The translations under genes were made by a program, and so were the position numbers. Below, piece after piece: positions 35,950-45,784 of a stretch of DNA of 64,000 nt. Position 1 is the first letter of the stretch. Each line of letters begins with the position of its first letter. The stretch is from Cognatundibacterium crateris (GTDB lineage: Bacteria; Pseudomonadota; Gammaproteobacteria; Burkholderiales; Burkholderiaceae_D), in NCBI RefSeq assembly GCF_010078235.1, contig NZ_JAABOS010000004.1, forward strand, positions 456,652-520,651, in the 5' to 3' direction. A model generated the notes under the pieces. The model did no database searches. It was not told the origin of the DNA and worked only from the letters and a program-made list of their open reading frames with translations.

Positions 35950-37020
35950 TTAGTCAAATACCGGTGTTTCCACGCCCAGGATTTTGTGCAGCTTAGGTGA
36001 GGTCGTGGTGTATTGCATGTGGATTTTCTTTTCAGGGAAAATATACGGTGCAGCACCGAATGCAGCCAGCGCGGCTTCATGGAAGCCAGATAGGATCAGC
36101 TTTTTCTTGCCAGGGTAGGTATTGATATCACCAACCGCGAAAATACCAGGCACATTGGTCTCGAACTTTTCAGTGTTCATGACTTTTAACTGCTTGCGCT
36201 CAATGTCCAGGCCCCATTCTGCGATCGGACCCAGTTTTGGTGACAGACCGAAGAATACCAGCAAGTTGTCCAGTGGCAGGCGGCGGGTAACGCCATCAGC
36301 ACCGGTTACTTTGATTTCGCTCAGTGTGTCGTCTTTGCTTTCTATGCCGGTCACCTGGCCGATCAGCAATTGCATTTCGTAGTTATCGCACAGTTCTTTC
36401 ATCTTGGCGACGGAAGCTGGCGCAGCACGGAAGTCGTCGCGACGGTGCAGCAGTACTACGGATTCCGCTTTGCCAACCAGGTTCAATGCCCAGTCCAGCG
36501 CAGAGTCACCACCACCGCAGATCACCAGATTTTTGCCATGGAACTGGCTAGGATCTTTGACGCGATAGAATACTTGTTTGCCTTCGTAGGCTTCAATGCC
36601 ATCGACTTTTAAAGTACGTGGCTGGAAGGAGCCAACACCGGCTGCGATGAAAATGGTTTTAGTGATGAAGCGCGTGCCAGTGGATGTTTCAACGTCGAAG
36701 CGACCGTCTTCACGGCGTTCAACCAGTGTCACTTCCTGACCCAGATGGAAAGTCGGCTCAAACGGTTCAATTTGTTTGAGCAGATTGTCCGTCAGTTCCT
36801 GGCCGGTGCATACCGGTACTGCAGGAATATCGTAAATCGGCTTGTCCGGATACAGCTCGATACACTGACCGCCAACTGCAGGCAAAGAGTCGATAACGTG
36901 AGCTTTGATTTCCAGCAGGCCTAATTCGAAAACCTGGAACAGGCCAACCGGGCCTGCGCCGATGATGACGGCATCGGCATCAATCACGCCATTTGCCTGA
37001 GTAGTTTGTATATTTTCCAT
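35950..37020 (-). CDS. ferredoxin--NADP reductase, thioredoxin-reductase-like
   Basis: A flavoprotein of about 356 residues of the TrxR-like ferredoxin-NADP reductase class (YumC type). FAD motif [26 protein letters not shown] fold [15 protein letters not shown] and the C-terminal [13 protein letters not shown] are visible. The CxxC redox pair of thioredoxin reductase is absent, which separates the two. It follows fdxA by about 75 bases on the same strand, so the pair probably exchanges electrons. The ATG at 37020 is chosen; a TTG nine codons upstream keeps the frame open. Confidence 0.88.
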   Translation of the reverse strand: MENIQTTQANGVIDADAVIIGAGPVGLFQVFELGLLEIKAHVIDSLPAVGGQCIELYPDKPIYDIPAVPVCTGQELTDNLLKQIEPFEPTFHLGQEVTLVERREDGRFDVETSTGTRFITKTIFIAAGVGSFQPRTLKVDGIEAYEGKQVFYRVKDPSQFHGKNLVICGGGDSALDWALNLVGKAESVVLLHRRDDFRAAPASVAKMKELCDNYEMQLLIGQVTGIESKDDTLSEIKVTGADGVTRRLPLDNLLVFFGLSPKLGPIAEWGLDIERKQLKVMNTEKFETNVPGIFAVGDINTYPGKKKLILSGFHEAALAAFGAAPYIFPEKKIHMQYTTTSPKLHKILGVETPVFD

Positions 37021-37048
37021 ACGCGGAGTCAGTTTCAGAGATACCAAA

Positions 37049-37080
37049 AAATGTTAGCGCTCACCGTTAGTGAGTGAGCG
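37049..37080 (-). terminator. hairpin between fdxA and the reductase gene
   Basis: CGCTCAC (37058-37064) and GTGAGCG (37074-37080) pair around a nine-base loop. On the minus strand the stem is followed by CTAACATTTTTT. The displaced U-run suggests partial termination, setting more fdxA than reductase transcript. Confidence 0.45.
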
Positions 37081-37096
37081 GGCCTGGAGTGCCGGA

Positions 37097-37420
37097 TCAG
37101 CGCTCCAGGAATTGCAGTTTATCTTTGACGTCTTTCCATTCATCGGCATCGGCCAATGGAGCAACGGTTTTAGTGATCGATGGCCAGTTGCGCGCCAGAT
37201 CAGCATTAATCTTGATGAAGTTTTGCTGGTCAGAAGGCACGTCTTCCTCGGCAAAAATCGCATTGGCCGGGCATTCTGCAACGCACACGGCGCAGTCTAT
37301 GCATTCGTCCGGATCAATGGCCAGGAAATTCGGGCCAACGCGGAAGCAGTCCACAGGGCAGACATCCACGCAATCGGTATAGCGGCAGCGGATGCAGGAT
37401 TCGGTCACAACGTGGGTCAT
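37097..37420 (-). CDS. fdxA: 7Fe-8S ferredoxin
   Basis: A 107-residue seven-iron ferredoxin. C9, C17 and C50 fit the 3Fe-4S cluster and C21, C40, C43 and C46 the 4Fe-4S cluster, each one residue on from Azotobacter ferredoxin I. The family's free cysteines correspond to C12 and C25. The C-terminal extension ([12 protein letters not shown]) is typical. It transfers electrons at low potential, probably to or from the adjacent NADP reductase. Confidence 0.95.
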   Translation of the reverse strand: MTHVVTESCIRCRYTDCVDVCPVDCFRVGPNFLAIDPDECIDCAVCVAECPANAIFAEEDVPSDQQNFIKINADLARNWPSITKTVAPLADADEWKDVKDKLQFLER

Positions 37421-37813
37421 AACAGTCCAATCTTAAAAATTCGGGGTTTGGCACAGCCAGTGCAGACTAAATGCGCTCTGGGGCTGCAAAGCCTTGTATT
37501 TTAAGGCAATTTAACAGTTCCCACAAATCAGCGTTATATAGTTTGCGCATAAGCAAATAAGCTGTTTGCGCGCAGACTGAGCAGCAGTTTGCGTAACGGC
37601 AAGCTGCTGTAAAGCATGAAATCGCTACATTTTAGGTGAGATAAACCCATTTTGCTTTGATTTGTCTCACGCAATAGCCTATGCAACAATCGATGAAAAT
37701 TATTTCATTGCCAATGTTTTACTGCAAGACAGTGACTGTTTCCGTTAATATTCACAGCAAATAATGACGGCAATCGTTCAGGCCGCCGTGAAAACCAGGC
37801 ACAGAAAGAGTAA
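37421..37813. promoter_or_regulatory. divergent spacer between fdxA and the hydroxyacid dehydrogenase gene
   Basis: These 393 bases must carry promoters for both flanking genes. The stretch around 37,620-37,740 is AT-rich. I see no gene, stable hairpin or recognisable operator. Confidence 0.4.
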
Positions 37814-38800
37814 ATGATGATGAAACCCGGCATTTTAGTGGCGCGCGCAGTATTTCCTGAAGTCTTAGCCCGGCTGGCTGAGCATTTTGAAGTAGAGAGT
37901 AATCAAGAGGATGAAATTTACTCGCAGCAGCAACTGACCGACCGTCTGCAGGGTAAGCAGGGTGCACTGATTACCGGTAGCGCACGTATCAATGAGCAAG
38001 TGTTGGCTGCTGTCCCTGGCTTGCGTATGGTCGCGAATATGGCAGTGGGTTACGACAATATCGATACCGCTGCCTGTGAGCGCTTTCAAGTCCTGGCCAG
38101 CAATACGCCGGATGTGCTGAATGAGACCACGGCTGATTTTGGCTGGGCATTGATGATGGCAACCGCAAGGCGCATCACGGAAGCTGAGCACTGGCTGCGT
38201 GCAGGGAAATGGACCAAATGGCGCTATGACAGCTTCATTGGGCCCGATTTACACGATAGTACGCTGGGTATCATAGGCATGGGGCGCATCGGTCAGGCGA
38301 TAGCGCGTCGTTCGACAGGTTTTCAAATGCAGGTGCTTTACCATAACCGTTCGCGGCTGGCGCCTGAGCTGGAGCAGGCTGCTAATCAAGCACAGTTTGT
38401 CAGCAAAGAGCAGTTGTTGCGTGAATCCGATCACGTGATATTAGTCTTGCCTTACTCCGCTGCGACCCACCATACCATTGCTGGCGCTGAGCTGGCCTTG
38501 ATGAAGCCGACTGCGACGCTGACCAATATCGCACGCGGTGGCATCGTCGACGATCAGGCATTAATACAGGCTTTGCGTAACAAAACTATCGCTGCGGCAG
38601 GATTGGATGTGTTTGAGAATGAACCGGCCCTGCATCCGGATTTTTTGGATTTGACCAATGTGGTGCTGACACCGCATATCGCCAGCGCCTCAGAAAAGAC
38701 CCGGCGTGCGATGGCAAACTGTGCGGCAGATAATCTGATCGCAGGCTTGAGCGGACAGCGTCCGCCCAATCTGCTGACCAGTTTTCCTGTGCAGGCTTAA
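37814..38800 (+). CDS. D-2-hydroxyacid dehydrogenase, glyoxylate/hydroxypyruvate reductase B-like
   Basis: A 328-residue NAD(P)-dependent D-isomer-specific dehydrogenase. The nucleotide fold is GIIGMGRIGQAIARR. The catalytic triad lies in NIARGGIVDD (Arg), LDVFENEP (Glu) and LTPHIASAS (His). Overall similarity is to GhrB/TkrA, which reduce glyoxylate, hydroxypyruvate or 2-ketogluconate, so the substrate is not fixed by sequence. Its TAA stop overlaps that of the converging acyl-CoA-binding protein gene by three bases. Confidence 0.88.
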   Translation: MMMKPGILVARAVFPEVLARLAEHFEVESNQEDEIYSQQQLTDRLQGKQGALITGSARINEQVLAAVPGLRMVANMAVGYDNIDTAACERFQVLASNTPDVLNETTADFGWALMMATARRITEAEHWLRAGKWTKWRYDSFIGPDLHDSTLGIIGMGRIGQAIARRSTGFQMQVLYHNRSRLAPELEQAANQAQFVSKEQLLRESDHVILVLPYSAATHHTIAGAELALMKPTATLTNIARGGIVDDQALIQALRNKTIAAAGLDVFENEPALHPDFLDLTNVVLTPHIASASEKTRRAMANCAADNLIAGLSGQRPPNLLTSFPVQA

Positions 38801-39051
38801 GCTTTGAGGGAAGTGATCAGGTCTATGTATTGCTGCATCGCTGCTTCCTGGGTCGTGCCTTTGAGACCTGCCCAGGCGTCAAACTTGGCGCGACCGACAA
38901 AGTCTGTCATGCCAGGACGGTCGCCGGTCGCATCACCAGTGCTGCCTTGTTTGTACAGCGCGTAAATCTTCAGCAGCGTCATATTGTCCGGGCGTTCCGG
39001 CAGGTTTTTGGAATCAGCCAGGGCCTGGGCGAATTGATCTTGTAAGCTCAT
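38797..39051 (-). CDS. acyl-CoA-binding protein
   Basis: An 84-residue four-helix acyl-CoA-binding protein. Conserved features include LLKIYALYKQGSTGDATGDRPGM-type binding residues in the centre and KFDAWAGLKGTTQEAAMQQYI at the end. It buffers long-chain acyl-CoA esters. GGAGAAC precedes the ATG at 39051; an upstream in-frame extension lacks similarity. It is a short, common gene in Burkholderiales. Confidence 0.92.
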   Translation of the reverse strand: MSLQDQFAQALADSKNLPERPDNMTLLKIYALYKQGSTGDATGDRPGMTDFVGRAKFDAWAGLKGTTQEAAMQQYIDLITSLKA

Positions 39052-39191
39052 GTTGTTCTCCGTGTTATTGAAGCATACGAATGCTTGATTTAAAAAATTA
39101 GCAAACGCGAAAATAGCACGGGACTCACAACTGGTGGGGAAATGCGCTAGAGCATTTACTCCAGCGCAAACCATGTCAGGTACAGGCGGAA

Positions 39192-39899
39192 TTAATGCAC
39201 AGTCGGCTCAGCGCCGCAGCAGGATTTAAATTTTTTGCCGCTGCCGCAAGGGCAGGGATCATTGCGGCCAACTTTGGGGCTGTCGCGCTTGACCGTGGTG
39301 ACGCCAGATTTGCGCAGCGGTGCCCAGAAGCGGCGTATGGCCGGGATGGATTGTTCGACCGCCAGTGCCAGGGTATGGCATTTTTCCGGTGTGTCGACAA
39401 ACTTCATCTCTTCTTCTTCAATTTCTTCAGCGCCTAACAAATAGATAGGCTGTAACAGCGGGCCGATTTCTTCCGATTCCCAGGCGGCTTCCCAGGCTTC
39501 GGCGCGTAACTGCATGCCCTCCCAGAAGCCCCAGGCCCAGGTTTCACCATCGATGAGTTCTTTGCCATTCTGTTCCAATACGCAGAACAGCGGTTCATAT
39601 TCCTGCGGTGCGACTTCAAAGGTGATCTGGATTTCGTTCATGAAGCGCGCAATCAGGTTGGTGACGCGCTGCATTTCCTTGTCGTTCTTGAATTTAGGCT
39701 GACCCTGATCCGGCAAGCCCCAGACCAGCGGCAGCCATTCTGTCATTGGTATCATTTCCGGGCCCAGTGCGATGGCGGTCATATAGCCATGCAGGGCATC
39801 CATGGTCATGCCATCGTCACCGACCCGGTCTGACATGAGGAATTTGTCGAGTTCATTGAATTCTTTGTCGCTGAGTGGTTCGTCGAGATGCATGGTCAT
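39192..39899 (-). CDS. YecA/UPF0149 family protein with SEC-C zinc motif
   Basis: A 235-residue protein. Its first 190 residues match UPF0149/YgfB ([31 protein letters not shown]). The C-terminus is a SEC-C motif ([20 protein letters not shown]) like the one by which SecA binds zinc and SecB. It may act in protein targeting or ribosome association, but its role is unknown. It is in line with the downstream acyl-CoA-binding protein gene, about 140 bases away. Confidence 0.88.
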   Translation of the reverse strand: MTMHLDEPLSDKEFNELDKFLMSDRVGDDGMTMDALHGYMTAIALGPEMIPMTEWLPLVWGLPDQGQPKFKNDKEMQRVTNLIARFMNEIQITFEVAPQEYEPLFCVLEQNGKELIDGETWAWGFWEGMQLRAEAWEAAWESEEIGPLLQPIYLLGAEEIEEEEMKFVDTPEKCHTLALAVEQSIPAIRRFWAPLRKSGVTTVKRDSPKVGRNDPCPCGSGKKFKSCCGAEPTVH

Positions 39900-40032
39900 A
39901 CCTGAGCTGAATGTGAAAATACCGGAAGTGTAGCGCTTTGCGCTCGCCTCGTGGGGCAGAATTCCGCTTTTTCCGTGTTGAACTATGCATTCAGCGCCGA
40001 AACAGTGTGCATTCAGACGTACAATCGCGGCT

Positions 40033-41052
40033 ATGAATGCTCAAACGAATCAAGTAAATACTTTACCCGCTTTTGCGGACCTGACCCCTGACCTGGTGCT
40101 GGGCGCAGTAGAAAGCTGCGGCTGGTTTTGTGATGGCCGCATCCTGGCTTTGAATAGCTATGAAAACCGGGTGTACCAGGTCGCGCTGGAAGATGGGCCG
40201 CCTGTGATTGCCAAGTTCTACCGGCCGGGCCGCTGGACTGATGCGGCAATCCTGGAAGAACACGCATTCACCATGGAACTGGCTGCGCAAGAGATCCCTG
40301 TCGTTACTGCCTTAAGTTCGGCTGCAGGCCAGAGCCTGCACCATTATCAGGGCTATCGCTTTGCTTTATTCCCGCGTCAGAGCGGGCGCGCACCCGAGTT
40401 GCAGGATGCGGCGACGCTGGAATGGATGGGACGTTTTCTGGGACGCATCCATGCGGTTGGTGCGCTCAGTAGCTATCAGCAGCGGCCTGAAATTAATCCG
40501 GATACCTTTGGTGCGCAGCCGTTGGACTGGCTGACCCGCAGTGGCATGATCCCGCCCGAATTACAGAGTGTGTATCTGTCAGTTGCTCAACAGGCGCTGG
40601 ATGCTGTGCAGCAGTGTTATGCGCGTGCCGGGTCTGTTCCTGTGTTGAGGCTACATGGTGATTGCCATATGGGGAATGTACTGTGGCTGGATCAGGGACC
40701 GCAGGCCGGACCACACTTTGTCGATTTCGATGACAGTCGCATGGGGCCTGCGATTCAGGATTTATGGATGCTTTTATCAGGTGAACGCGCTGAGATGCAG
40801 CGCCAGATGACCGATATCCTGGTTGGTTACGAAGACTTTTTTGATTTTGATCCGCGCCAGCTCTGTCTGATCGAAGCTTTACGCACACTGCGCCTGATTC
40901 ACTATTCGGCATGGCTGGGGCAGCGTTGGGATGATGCGGCTTTTCAGGCTGCCTTCCCCTGGTTTAATACTCAGCGCTACTGGCAAGACAGGATACTGGA
41001 ATTACGTGAACAAATCGCGCTCATGGACGAGCCGCCGCTCTGGAATTTCTGA
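40033..41052 (+). CDS. srkA: stress-response serine/threonine kinase, SrkA/YihE-like
   Basis: A 339-residue kinase of the aminoglycoside phosphotransferase fold. The N-lobe carries [10 protein letters not shown] and [11 protein letters not shown] (ATP-binding lysine). The catalytic loop is [12 protein letters not shown] and the metal-binding Asp lies in [12 protein letters not shown]. The LGRIHAVGA segment is typical of SrkA, which protects E. coli from stress-induced death. The ATG at 40033 is chosen; an in-frame start 48 bases upstream gives unconserved residues. It lies upstream of rpiA on the same strand. Confidence 0.85.
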   Translation: MNAQTNQVNTLPAFADLTPDLVLGAVESCGWFCDGRILALNSYENRVYQVALEDGPPVIAKFYRPGRWTDAAILEEHAFTMELAAQEIPVVTALSSAAGQSLHHYQGYRFALFPRQSGRAPELQDAATLEWMGRFLGRIHAVGALSSYQQRPEINPDTFGAQPLDWLTRSGMIPPELQSVYLSVAQQALDAVQQCYARAGSVPVLRLHGDCHMGNVLWLDQGPQAGPHFVDFDDSRMGPAIQDLWMLLSGERAEMQRQMTDILVGYEDFFDFDPRQLCLIEALRTLRLIHYSAWLGQRWDDAAFQAAFPWFNTQRYWQDRILELREQIALMDEPPLWNF

Positions 41053-41144
41053 AAAATCGGTCGGCAAGGCAGCGCTGATCGGCTACAATGCGGCCAATTT
41101 TTTAATCTGCAGATCACGTGTCTGCACATCTACGGAGCTGCAAC

Positions 41145-41819
41145 ATGACTCAGGACGAATTGAAACTGGCCGTCGCCCAAGCCGCTATCGCCTATGTGGT
41201 TGAAGGTGAAATTGTCGGTGTGGGAACCGGTTCCACCGCGAACTTCTTCATCGATGAACTGGCAAAGATGAAAGATAAAATCAAAGCTGCGGTCGCCTCA
41301 TCAGAAGCAACCGCAGAACGTCTGCGTGCACATGGCATTACCGTGCTGGACTTGAATGAAGTCACGCATATGCCGGTATATATCGATGGTGCTGATGAGA
41401 TCAATGCCTCAGGCGCGATGATCAAAGGTGGCGGTGCTGCTTTGACCCGTGAAAAAATTGTGGCTTCCGTTGCAGATAAATTTGTATGTATTGCAGATGG
41501 CTCTAAACTGGTCGACACGTTGGGACGTTTTCCTTTGCCGGTTGAAGTGATTCCTATGTCTCATGCGGTGGTCAGTCGCCAGTTGAATGCGCTGGGGGGA
41601 AATGCTAAGCTGCGCCTCAAGGATGGTCAGCCATTAGTAACCGATAATGGTAACTACATCCTGGATGTGCATGGCTTGCAGATTACCGATCCGCTGGCCT
41701 TGGAAAATACGATTAATAATATCGTTGGTGTAGTCACCGTTGGTTTGTTTGCGCGTCAGGGTGCAGATGTTTGTTTGCTGGGGACGGCTGAAGGTGTGAA
41801 AAGTCTGATATATAAATAA
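41145..41819 (+). CDS. rpiA: ribose-5-phosphate isomerase A
   Basis: A 224-residue enzyme interconverting ribose 5-phosphate and ribulose 5-phosphate. The substrate loop [15 protein letters not shown], the YIDGADEIN motif, and [14 protein letters not shown], with the base and lysine of the active site, are all intact. The length equals the family norm. CGGAGC precedes the ATG at 41145. Confidence 0.96.
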   Translation: MTQDELKLAVAQAAIAYVVEGEIVGVGTGSTANFFIDELAKMKDKIKAAVASSEATAERLRAHGITVLDLNEVTHMPVYIDGADEINASGAMIKGGGAALTREKIVASVADKFVCIADGSKLVDTLGRFPLPVEVIPMSHAVVSRQLNALGGNAKLRLKDGQPLVTDNGNYILDVHGLQITDPLALENTINNIVGVVTVGLFARQGADVCLLGTAEGVKSLIYK

Positions 41820-41912
41820 ATTGTAAATATAGCCACCAAGGTTTTCATATTTGCAATAAAATGCGTGTGGCTTTACTATCGGTATCCATTAATTTCATTT
41901 AAGGAGTACGAC

Positions 41913-42647
41913 GTGCAAATTCATTCCACTTTACAGAAACACGGGAAATTTCTGAGTGCATTAGCTGCAGCTTTGTTGATGTCTGCCTGTGCTACCCAGC
42001 CAGTGACTACTGCGCAGCTAGCCGTGCCTATGACTAAAATCACGCAAAGTGAAGTTACGCCGGATCTCGCGATTCAGCGTTTGAAAGATGGAAATGCACG
42101 ATTTGTTTCTGGCAGTATGTTGAAGCGCGATCTGGTGGCTCAGGCAAAAATCAGCGGTAAAGATGGCCAGTATCCCTTCGTGAGCGTGGTGTCCTGCATC
42201 GATTCCCGTTCTGATCCGGCGCTGGTATTTGATCAGGGCATCGGTGATATGTTCACTGCACGTGTGGCTGGCAATATCGTCAATGAAGACATCCTGGGCA
42301 GCCTGGAATATGCGGCTAAAGTAGCGGGTTCCAAAGCCATCGTCGTATTGGGGCATACCCATTGTGGCGCAGTGAAAGGTGCGTGTGACAGCGCAGTTCT
42401 GGGTAATCTGACGCAACTGGTCGCTAAAATTGCTCCGGCAGTCAAGGCGACACCAGATACCCATGGTGCTGACCGCAGTTCAAAAAATCACCATTTCGTT
42501 GATGCTGCTGCAGAAATGAACGTCAAGATGACAGTGCAGGCAATTTCCGAGAAAAGCCCGGTATTGCGCGACATGATCAAGAGTGGTCAGATCAAGGTCA
42601 TCGGTGCTATGCATGACGTGGAAACCGGTAAGGTTGAATTCTTTTGA
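41913..42647 (+). CDS. exported beta-class carbonic anhydrase, probable lipoprotein
   Basis: A 244-residue beta-carbonic anhydrase hydrating CO2. Zinc ligands and the Asp/Arg dyad are visible: C95, D97 and R99 (CIDSRSD) and H148 and C151 (GHTHCGA). Unlike cytoplasmic enzymes it begins with a basic, hydrophobic signal (KFLSALAAALLMSACAT) with a lipobox-like MSAC, so it is probably periplasmic and membrane-anchored. The start is a GTG at 41913 with AAGGAG six bases upstream. No upstream ATG has comparable support. Confidence 0.88.
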   Translation: MQIHSTLQKHGKFLSALAAALLMSACATQPVTTAQLAVPMTKITQSEVTPDLAIQRLKDGNARFVSGSMLKRDLVAQAKISGKDGQYPFVSVVSCIDSRSDPALVFDQGIGDMFTARVAGNIVNEDILGSLEYAAKVAGSKAIVVLGHTHCGAVKGACDSAVLGNLTQLVAKIAPAVKATPDTHGADRSSKNHHFVDAAAEMNVKMTVQAISEKSPVLRDMIKSGQIKVIGAMHDVETGKVEFF

Positions 42648-42681
42648 TGCTGTTTTGAGCTTGTAGCAGTCAGTGCAGATG

Positions 42682-42716
42682 TAAAAAAACCGCAAACTGA
42701 GTTTGCGGTTTTTTTA
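42682..42716. terminator. bidirectional terminator after the carbonic anhydrase gene
   Basis: CCGCAAAC (42690-42697) and GTTTGCGG (42701-42708) pair around loop TGA, flanked by seven A and seven T residues. It is shared with the converging yggX-type gene. Confidence 0.93.
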
Positions 42717-42792
42717 TTTTGCGCAGCTAATCGTTGACTATCCGTTGACTATCATCTGCGGCAAAAGCCTATGCCGGTAACAGCGTAGCTAC

Positions 42793-43065
42793 TTATTCGG
42801 ATGGAGGCACATAACCAGCTGCAGCATCAGCACCATCGCCGAAGAAGTGCTTGTCCATCTGTGCCATCAGGTATTTACGGGCGCGCAAATCGGCCAGATT
42901 CAGACGGTTTTCATTGACCAGCATGGTTTGGTGCTTGATCCAGCCAGCCCAGGCTTCTTTGGAAACGGACTGATATAGTTTCGCGCCCAGTTCGCCGGGT
43001 ACTGGTGGAAAATCCAGGCCTTCAGCTTCTTTATCTAATTTAATGCAGTGGACCATACGGGCCAT
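42793..43065 (-). CDS. yggX: Fe(II)-trafficking / oxidative damage protection protein YggX
   Basis: A 90-residue protein of the YggX family, which supplies or protects iron for Fe-S clusters. [19 protein letters not shown] with the conserved cysteine, [26 protein letters not shown] and [13 protein letters not shown] are diagnostic. It lies about 50 bases downstream of argA on the same strand, a pairing common in Betaproteobacteria. Confidence 0.95.
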   Translation of the reverse strand: MARMVHCIKLDKEAEGLDFPPVPGELGAKLYQSVSKEAWAGWIKHQTMLVNENRLNLADLRARKYLMAQMDKHFFGDGADAAAGYVPPSE

Positions 43066-43116
43066 GGTAATACTCCTTAGTGATACGCAAACAGCCTGAA
43101 TTATAAAGGGAAGTGC

Positions 43117-44427
43117 TTACAGCTGCTTGATCAGTACCAGCGATTTGCGCTGCCAGTTATACATTTTTTGGCGGTCTTTTGGTAAATCATCGACCGAGGC
43201 TTTCACAAAGCCGCGCTTCAGGAACCAGTGTTCGGTACGGGTAGTCAGTACAAACAAAGAATGGAAACCGGCGCGGCGTGCGCGTTTCTCCATGTGCTTC
43301 AGTATGCGCTCGCCGTCACCCTGACTCTGCACGTCGGGATTGACGGTCAGGCAGGCCATTTCGCCCATTTTGTCGAAAGGGAAGGGATACAGCGCAGCGC
43401 AGCCGAAAATCACGCCATCATGTTCGATGACAGAGAAGTAGTTGATCTCGCGTTCTATCAGTTCGCGTCCGCGTTTGACCAGGGTGCCATCGGCTTCCAG
43501 TGGTTCTATCAGTTTAATGATGCCGCCCACATCTTCAATCGTGGCTTCACGCAGGCTTTCCAGATTTTCTGAAGACACCATGGTGCCGACGCCATCATGG
43601 GTAAACAATTCCAACAGCGCCGAGCCGTCCATGTCAAACGGCACGATGTGAATACGCGGTACGCCGCCACGTGAAGCCTTGACCGCGTGTTCCAGATAAA
43701 ACGCTGAATCCGCTGGCAGGTAAGCAGCTTTGAGTTCCTGCTCAGCCTGCATGAACGATAATTCACGCAATTCGTCACTATCCTGATCTATCATCATCGG
43801 CGTTTCAGTGATAAAGATCAGCTTATCGGCACGCAGTGCGGTCGCGGCCGACACCGCGACATCTTCCATCGTCAGATTAAACGCCTCGCCGGTCGGGGAA
43901 AAGCCCAGCGGACCGAGCAGTACCAGACTGCCAGCCTCCAGAATATGTTGTATGGTGTCGTAGGCCACCTTACGGGTGGTACCAGTCAGTCCGAAGTCGA
44001 CGCCGCCCACAATGCCGATCGGTTTGGCGGTCACGAAATTACCGGAAATGATGCGGATCGCCGCATGTGCCATCGGGGTGTTGGGTAAACCCTGGCTGAA
44101 AGCGGCCTCGATATCGAGACGTAATTCGCCCGCAGCTTCTTTAGAACATTCCATCGCAGCGGTGTCGGTGATCCTGACGCCATTATGGAAACGCCCCTCC
44201 ACATTTCGCAAGGCCAGCTGCTCTGCCACCTGAGGGCGCGAGCCGTGCACAATCACGATGCGGATGCCAAGTGCATGCAACAGCGATAAATCTTGCGCCA
44301 GAACCGGTAATGCGCCTGCAACGACCAGTTCACCCGGGAATGCGACCACAAAGGTCTTTCCACGGAAGGCATGAATATAGGGTGCGACCGACCGCAACCA
44401 CTGAACGAATTGAAGAGGATTTTCCAT
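43117..44427 (-). CDS. argA: N-acetylglutamate synthase
   Basis: A 436-residue classical ArgA catalysing the first step of arginine synthesis. The N-terminal amino-acid-kinase-like domain (about 20-280; VIVHGSRPQV, LVLLGPLGFSPTGE) binds arginine for feedback control. The C-terminal GNAT domain (290-430; VNPDVQSQGDGERILKHM, TRTEHWFLKRGF) binds acetyl-CoA. The length matches the family norm. Confidence 0.95.
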   Translation of the reverse strand: MENPLQFVQWLRSVAPYIHAFRGKTFVVAFPGELVVAGALPVLAQDLSLLHALGIRIVIVHGSRPQVAEQLALRNVEGRFHNGVRITDTAAMECSKEAAGELRLDIEAAFSQGLPNTPMAHAAIRIISGNFVTAKPIGIVGGVDFGLTGTTRKVAYDTIQHILEAGSLVLLGPLGFSPTGEAFNLTMEDVAVSAATALRADKLIFITETPMMIDQDSDELRELSFMQAEQELKAAYLPADSAFYLEHAVKASRGGVPRIHIVPFDMDGSALLELFTHDGVGTMVSSENLESLREATIEDVGGIIKLIEPLEADGTLVKRGRELIEREINYFSVIEHDGVIFGCAALYPFPFDKMGEMACLTVNPDVQSQGDGERILKHMEKRARRAGFHSLFVLTTRTEHWFLKRGFVKASVDDLPKDRQKMYNWQRKSLVLIKQL

Positions 44428-44511
44428 GCGCGAATTATAATCGCAGTGCCGGATTCGCGATAAAAAAATCTCAGTGTGCTGAGTGCTGATGTGAGAAAAC
44501 AGTAGCTCTGC

Positions 44512-45666
44512 TTATCGTTGCTGGCTCAGGGCCATTAAGGCCTTAAGCTTTTTGCCATACAGTTCCTGTGCACCGGGAGTGGTGCTGTGATCACGGGCCA
44601 GAATTAGCTGACGACTAGCTTCCCTGAGGTCTCCCAAACGAAGATTGGCCTGAGCCAGCCAGAAATGGGTTTCTTCATTGTAGGGATCGCGCTTTACTTC
44701 TTGCTCAAACAAGCTGCGCGCTTCGGCATATTGCGCTTGCGCCATGGCTTGCTGCCCCAGGTTGAGAAAATGGAAGGGTGGATAGGCTTGAATTTGTCGT
44801 AAAGCGGCTAACTGTAATGCGGCTTCGGCAGGTTTTCCCATCACTTGCAGCGTTTCGACCAGATTGCTGAGCGCGATCACATTTTTCGGCTCTGCCGCAA
44901 GGATCTGGCGAAATACGGTTTCAGCCAGCGCCAGATCGCCATGGCGACGGTAGATCACGCCCAGAGTGTTATGGGCGGGTTGAAAATTAGGTTCGGTTTG
45001 CAGTGCCGCGGTCGCATGCCAGTAAGCGTCGTCGATCTGATTCTGCGCCAACAGTTCAGCGGCACGGTTATTCAGGAACATCGCGAGTACCCGGGCTTCG
45101 CTAAGTGAGACGCTACGGCGCTTATAGGCCTGCGGCCCAGGCAGGAAATCGATGAGCAGGGTATTAAAGTCATCCAGCTGGGCGCCGTAGTTACTGTTTT
45201 TGGTGCCGATGATGATGTTCACATGACCGGAAGAGACATACAGATTGCCCACCCGGCTCCAGGATTCATCGAGGAAAACCTGCTGATAGTGCACGGGCAG
45301 ATCCAGATAATGCGCCATCGCAGCGGTCATCAGTACCAGTGACAGACAATTGCCTGAACGGCTGGCAAAAGCTTCAGCTGCGGTTTTGGTGATACTGCTG
45401 TCGTAGTCCAGCATGACTTTGCTATCCCTTTGCAGTGCATCGAATAAACCGCGCTTTTTATCCGACTGTCGCGCTTGCAGCCTGACTTCTTTGTTCAGGA
45501 ATTGCTGCATCTCCGGGCTGACTTTCAGGATTGCGGTCGTATCTACCGGAGCAGTGGGTGGCTTGAACCCGGTGTCATGCCGCGGCGCCTGTGCAAGTGG
45601 AATAGTCGGTGTGCTGGCGCAGGCAGACAGCGCCGCGATGATCACAAGCATGCAAAACCGTTTCAT
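44512..45666 (-). CDS. lipoprotein with transglutaminase-like domain and TPRs (copy 1)
   Basis: A 384-residue predicted lipoprotein (LSAC, lipid cysteine C16). Residues 80-180 have a transglutaminase/cysteine-protease-like core: C107 in SGNCLSLVLMTAA, H148 in SGHVNI and D173 in LIDFLP. TPR repeats follow (about 225-375; AHNTLGVIYRRHGDLALAE, NEETHFWLAQANLRLGDL). A domain combining proteolysis or cross-linking with TPR scaffolding suggests an envelope role, but the function is unknown. AAGGAG precedes the ATG at 45666. It is 118 bases downstream of a paralogue with the same layout and is probably co-transcribed with it. Confidence 0.75.
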   Translation of the reverse strand: MKRFCMLVIIAALSACASTPTIPLAQAPRHDTGFKPPTAPVDTTAILKVSPEMQQFLNKEVRLQARQSDKKRGLFDALQRDSKVMLDYDSSITKTAAEAFASRSGNCLSLVLMTAAMAHYLDLPVHYQQVFLDESWSRVGNLYVSSGHVNIIIGTKNSNYGAQLDDFNTLLIDFLPGPQAYKRRSVSLSEARVLAMFLNNRAAELLAQNQIDDAYWHATAALQTEPNFQPAHNTLGVIYRRHGDLALAETVFRQILAAEPKNVIALSNLVETLQVMGKPAEAALQLAALRQIQAYPPFHFLNLGQQAMAQAQYAEARSLFEQEVKRDPYNEETHFWLAQANLRLGDLREASRQLILARDHSTTPGAQELYGKKLKALMALSQQR

Positions 45667-45784
45667 GGTGTTCTCCTTTGCTGTTGCTGCTGATTTGGTA
45701 GCTGCCTGAGGCCTGTGCAGATCATGGTCTCTGCATTGTGGTAAACAATATGCGTGTTTGCAAGCCAAATTCCTTCGCCAGGGC

